From Segatella copri (GTDB taxonomy: Bacteria > Bacteroidota > Bacteroidia > Bacteroidales > Bacteroidaceae): a stretch of DNA of 64,000 nucleotides. How positions within the stretch are numbered: position 1 is the first letter of the stretch; each line of letters starts with the position of its first letter. The stretch spans positions 1,984,001 through 2,048,000 of the forward strand of contig NZ_JAPDUW010000001.1 of NCBI RefSeq assembly GCF_026015295.1, written 5' to 3'. The notes beneath the pieces are model-generated. The model was not told the DNA's origin. It saw only the letters and a program-made list of their open reading frames with translations, and did not search any database. Shown one piece after another: positions 62,030-64,000 of this stretch. The translations under genes and the position numbers were made by a program.

Positions 62030-64000
62030 ATGATGAAACTTAACAAGACTTTCCTTACCCTGGGTCTGGCAGCAACACTCTTGCAGATGCCAGCCTCATC
62101 GTTCGCACAGACTGCGGGCGGTAACCGTCAGAATCCTCTTTTAACAAAGAGCAGTCTTCCATTCGGTGCTCCTGACTTCAGCAAGATTCAGGAGAGCGAC
62201 TACCTGCCAGCCATCGAAGCGGCTATCAGGGAGCAGCGTGCCAACATCCAGAAGATTGTAAACAACAAGAAGAAGCCTAACTTCCAGAACACCATCCTCG
62301 CCTATGAGGAGAGCGGTGCGCTGCTCGAAAAGGTGACTAACATCTTCTTCGGTCTCACCAGTGCCCACAAGACTCCGGGCATCGCCGAAACCGAAAAGAA
62401 GGCTACCCCTTTGCTGACCGAACTCGACAATGAGATTTCGTTCAACAAGAAACTCTTCGAGCGCATCAAGTATGTTTACGATAATGAATATAAGAAACTC
62501 AAGGGCGAAGACAAGCGCCTTACTGAGGTTATCTATAAGAGTTTTGTACGCTCAGGTGCCCTCCTTTCTGCCGAGAAGATGGAGCGCATGAAGCAGATCA
62601 ACTCCCGCATCTCTGAATTGCAGCAGGAATGGGGCAATCTTCTTCCTGCCGCTACCAACAACGCCGTGGTTTGGGTAAACAGCAAGGAAGAGCTCGCCGG
62701 ATTGAGCGATGCTGACATTGCACAATGCAAGAAAGATGCAGAGAGCCGCGGAGGCAAGGCACCTTACTGTATCGTCATCATCAACACCACCCAGCAGCCT
62801 ATCCTCACCAATCTCCAGAACCGCGAACTGCGCAAGAAGGTGTATATGGCAAGCATCCACCGAGCCGACGGTACTAACCCAAAATTCAACACCTTCCCTA
62901 TCGTAACCGAGATTGCCAAGTTGCGTGCCGAGAAGGGCAAGCTGATGGGATATGACAACTATGCCGACTATTCGCTCGAAAAGACGATGGCTAAGAACAG
63001 CAAGAATGTGGATGATTTTCTGAAGCAGCTCATCAAGGAATATGCTCCTAAGGCTGATGCTGAAACCAAGGCGATAGAAGCGTATGCACAGAAGACTGAA
63101 GGCAAGGACTTCAAGTTGCAGCCATACGACCGCTTCTATTATTCTGCGAAGATGAAGAAGGAGATGCTCAACATTACCGATGATGAGATTAAGCCATACT
63201 TCAACATCGACAGCGTACAGGTGAATGGTGTGTTCTATGCCGCCCATCGTGTTTACGGACTGAACTTCAAGCAGCGCAAGGATATTCCAACTTATCACCC
63301 TGACATGAAGGTATTCGAGGTAAGCGATAAGAACGGCAAGCCAATCGCCCTTTTCTACAGCGATTACTTCCGCCGTCCTACCAAGCGTGGCGGTGCATGG
63401 ATGAGCGCCTTTGCCAAGCAGAGCAAGCAGCGCGGCCAGTTGCCTATCATATATAATGTATGCAACAACGCCAAGGCACCGGAGGGTCAGCCATCTCTCA
63501 TCACATGGGATGAGGTTACTACCCTGTTCCATGAGTTCGGTCATGCGCTTCACGGAATCCTTTCCGACTGCAAGTACAATACCCTTTCAGGAACAGCCGT
63601 TGCCCGCGATTTCGTAGAGATGCCATCCCAGTTTAACGAATCGTTTGCTTCTATTCCGGAGATATTCGACCATTACGCCCGTCATACCGAGACCGGTGCA
63701 GCGATGCCAGCCGATCTGAAAGAGCGCATGCTGAAGAGCATCAGCTTCCAGACCGCTTATTCACTGGGCGAGAATCTGGCTGCAACCTGTCTTGACCTTG
63801 CCTGGCACAAGATTAGCGAAGAAGAGGTTCCTTCACCTTATATGGCAGGTGCCTTCGAGAAGGAAGAACTCCACAACATCGGTTTGCTCAATACCCAGAT
63901 TCCTCCTCGCTACAGCACATCATACTTCAACCACGTATGGGGCGGCGGTTATGCTGCAGGCTATTACAGCTATCTCTGGACAGAGGTGTTGGCTGTGAAC
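62030..64000 (+). CDS. M3-family metallopeptidase (peptidyl-dipeptidase Dcp type), 3' end cut
   Basis: The frame is open to the window end (657 codons visible of about 690-700 expected). A signal peptide (1-27, ending SSFAQ) sends it to the periplasm. The zinc site is FHEFGHALHG with His at about residues 501 and 505, and the third ligand Glu follows in DFVEMPSQFNESFA. The tail GGYAAGYYSYLW is the M3 C-terminal signature. It degrades short peptides, releasing dipeptides in Dcp. Two adjacent ATG codons mark the start. Confidence 0.93.
   Translation, partial: MMKLNKTFLTLGLAATLLQMPASSFAQTAGGNRQNPLLTKSSLPFGAPDFSKIQESDYLPAIEAAIREQRANIQKIVNNKKKPNFQNTILAYEESGALLEKVTNIFFGLTSAHKTPGIAETEKKATPLLTELDNEISFNKKLFERIKYVYDNEYKKLKGEDKRLTEVIYKSFVRSGALLSAEKMERMKQINSRISELQQEWGNLLPAATNNAVVWVNSKEELAGLSDADIAQCKKDAESRGGKAPYCIVIINTTQQPILTNLQNRELRKKVYMASIHRADGTNPKFNTFPIVTEIAKLRAEKGKLMGYDNYADYSLEKTMAKNSKNVDDFLKQLIKEYAPKADAETKAIEAYAQKTEGKDFKLQPYDRFYYSAKMKKEMLNITDDEIKPYFNIDSVQVNGVFYAAHRVYGLNFKQRKDIPTYHPDMKVFEVSDKNGKPIALFYSDYFRRPTKRGGAWMSAFAKQSKQRGQLPIIYNVCNNAKAPEGQPSLITWDEVTTLFHEFGHALHGILSDCKYNTLSGTAVARDFVEMPSQFNESFASIPEIFDHYARHTETGAAMPADLKERMLKSISFQTAYSLGENLAATCLDLAWHKISEEEVPSPYMAGAFEKEELHNIGLLNTQIPPRYSTSYFNHVWGGGYAAGYYSYLWTEVLAVN

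Noticed and set aside
62552-63553. 333-aa minus-strand frame
   Set aside because: It is the antisense shadow of the M3 peptidase, whose motifs and length are clear on the plus strand.

Overview
The window looks like a chromosome segment of a Bacteroidales bacterium, most likely Prevotellaceae (Segatella/Prevotella type). Evidence: promoters with the Bacteroidetes -7 box TAnnTTTG in front of most genes, almost no Shine-Dalgarno sequences, a tmRNA tag GENNYALAA, and typical families (DUF349, DUF5683, DUF3127, DUF3987, smalltalk, HYC_CC_PP, HU with a C-terminal tail). The species is inferred, not proven.

Core left part (1-30.2 kb): a leucine-rich-repeat lipoprotein, a repeat-rich intergenic block, tmRNA, an AraC regulator, rsmA-frr-rsgA (minus strand), a lysylphosphatidylglycerol-type flippase, pepD, a CorA transporter with a structured leader, a DUF349 protein, two identical tRNA-Gln(CUG), rsfS-ftsH-cdsA, surE-lpxB (LpxB with a long coiled-coil tail) and a decayed GH5 glucanase, parA-parB-DUF5683-mltD-rsh, a pectinesterase, a MerR regulator, alaS and a gamma-carbonic-anhydrase-like protein. 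These are housekeeping genes for translation, lipid A and phospholipid synthesis, chromosome partition and the stringent response.

Accessory island A (30.2-42.6 kb) is bracketed by two copies of an AAA+/DUF4143 ATPase gene that share a palindromic promoter. Copy 1 is cut by an IS256-family element with an 8-bp target duplication; copy 2 is an internally deleted remnant. Between them, all on the minus strand, lie a 3-gene membrane-protein operon, an AlbA_2 (Schlafen-type) protein with small partners, and a peptide-modification (RiPP-like) cluster: four short ORFs, two radical SAM/SPASM enzymes, stem-loops between peptide genes and maturases, and a 670-aa protein of unknown function. One maturase is split by a shift at an A8 run.

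Accessory cassette B (42.7-57.3 kb) has near-identical inverted termini built from a 9-bp iteron (CGGTCATTA) and an internal iteron/AT-rich/iteron block. It carries smalltalk, HU, a lipoprotein with a G8 tract, a complete type I restriction-modification system (hsdM-hsdS-hsdR), a strongly structured noncoding RNA with its own terminator, an unknown 475-aa gene, DUF3127, a VirE-N/DUF3987 protein, DUF5675 and a T7-lysozyme-like amidase. The iterons beside SSB-like, primase/helicase-like and HU-like genes suggest a replicating or replication-derived element that carries defence cargo.

Right part (57.3-64 kb): a metal-handling module (HMA protein, TonB-dependent receptor, Cys/His-rich HYC_CC_PP protein), an MFS transporter and an M3 metallopeptidase cut by the window end.

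The observations I rate highest are the RiPP-like cluster, the structured RNA plus unknown gene behind hsdR, the iteron-bounded cassette, and a family of period-7 intergenic repeats with different sequences at different loci.
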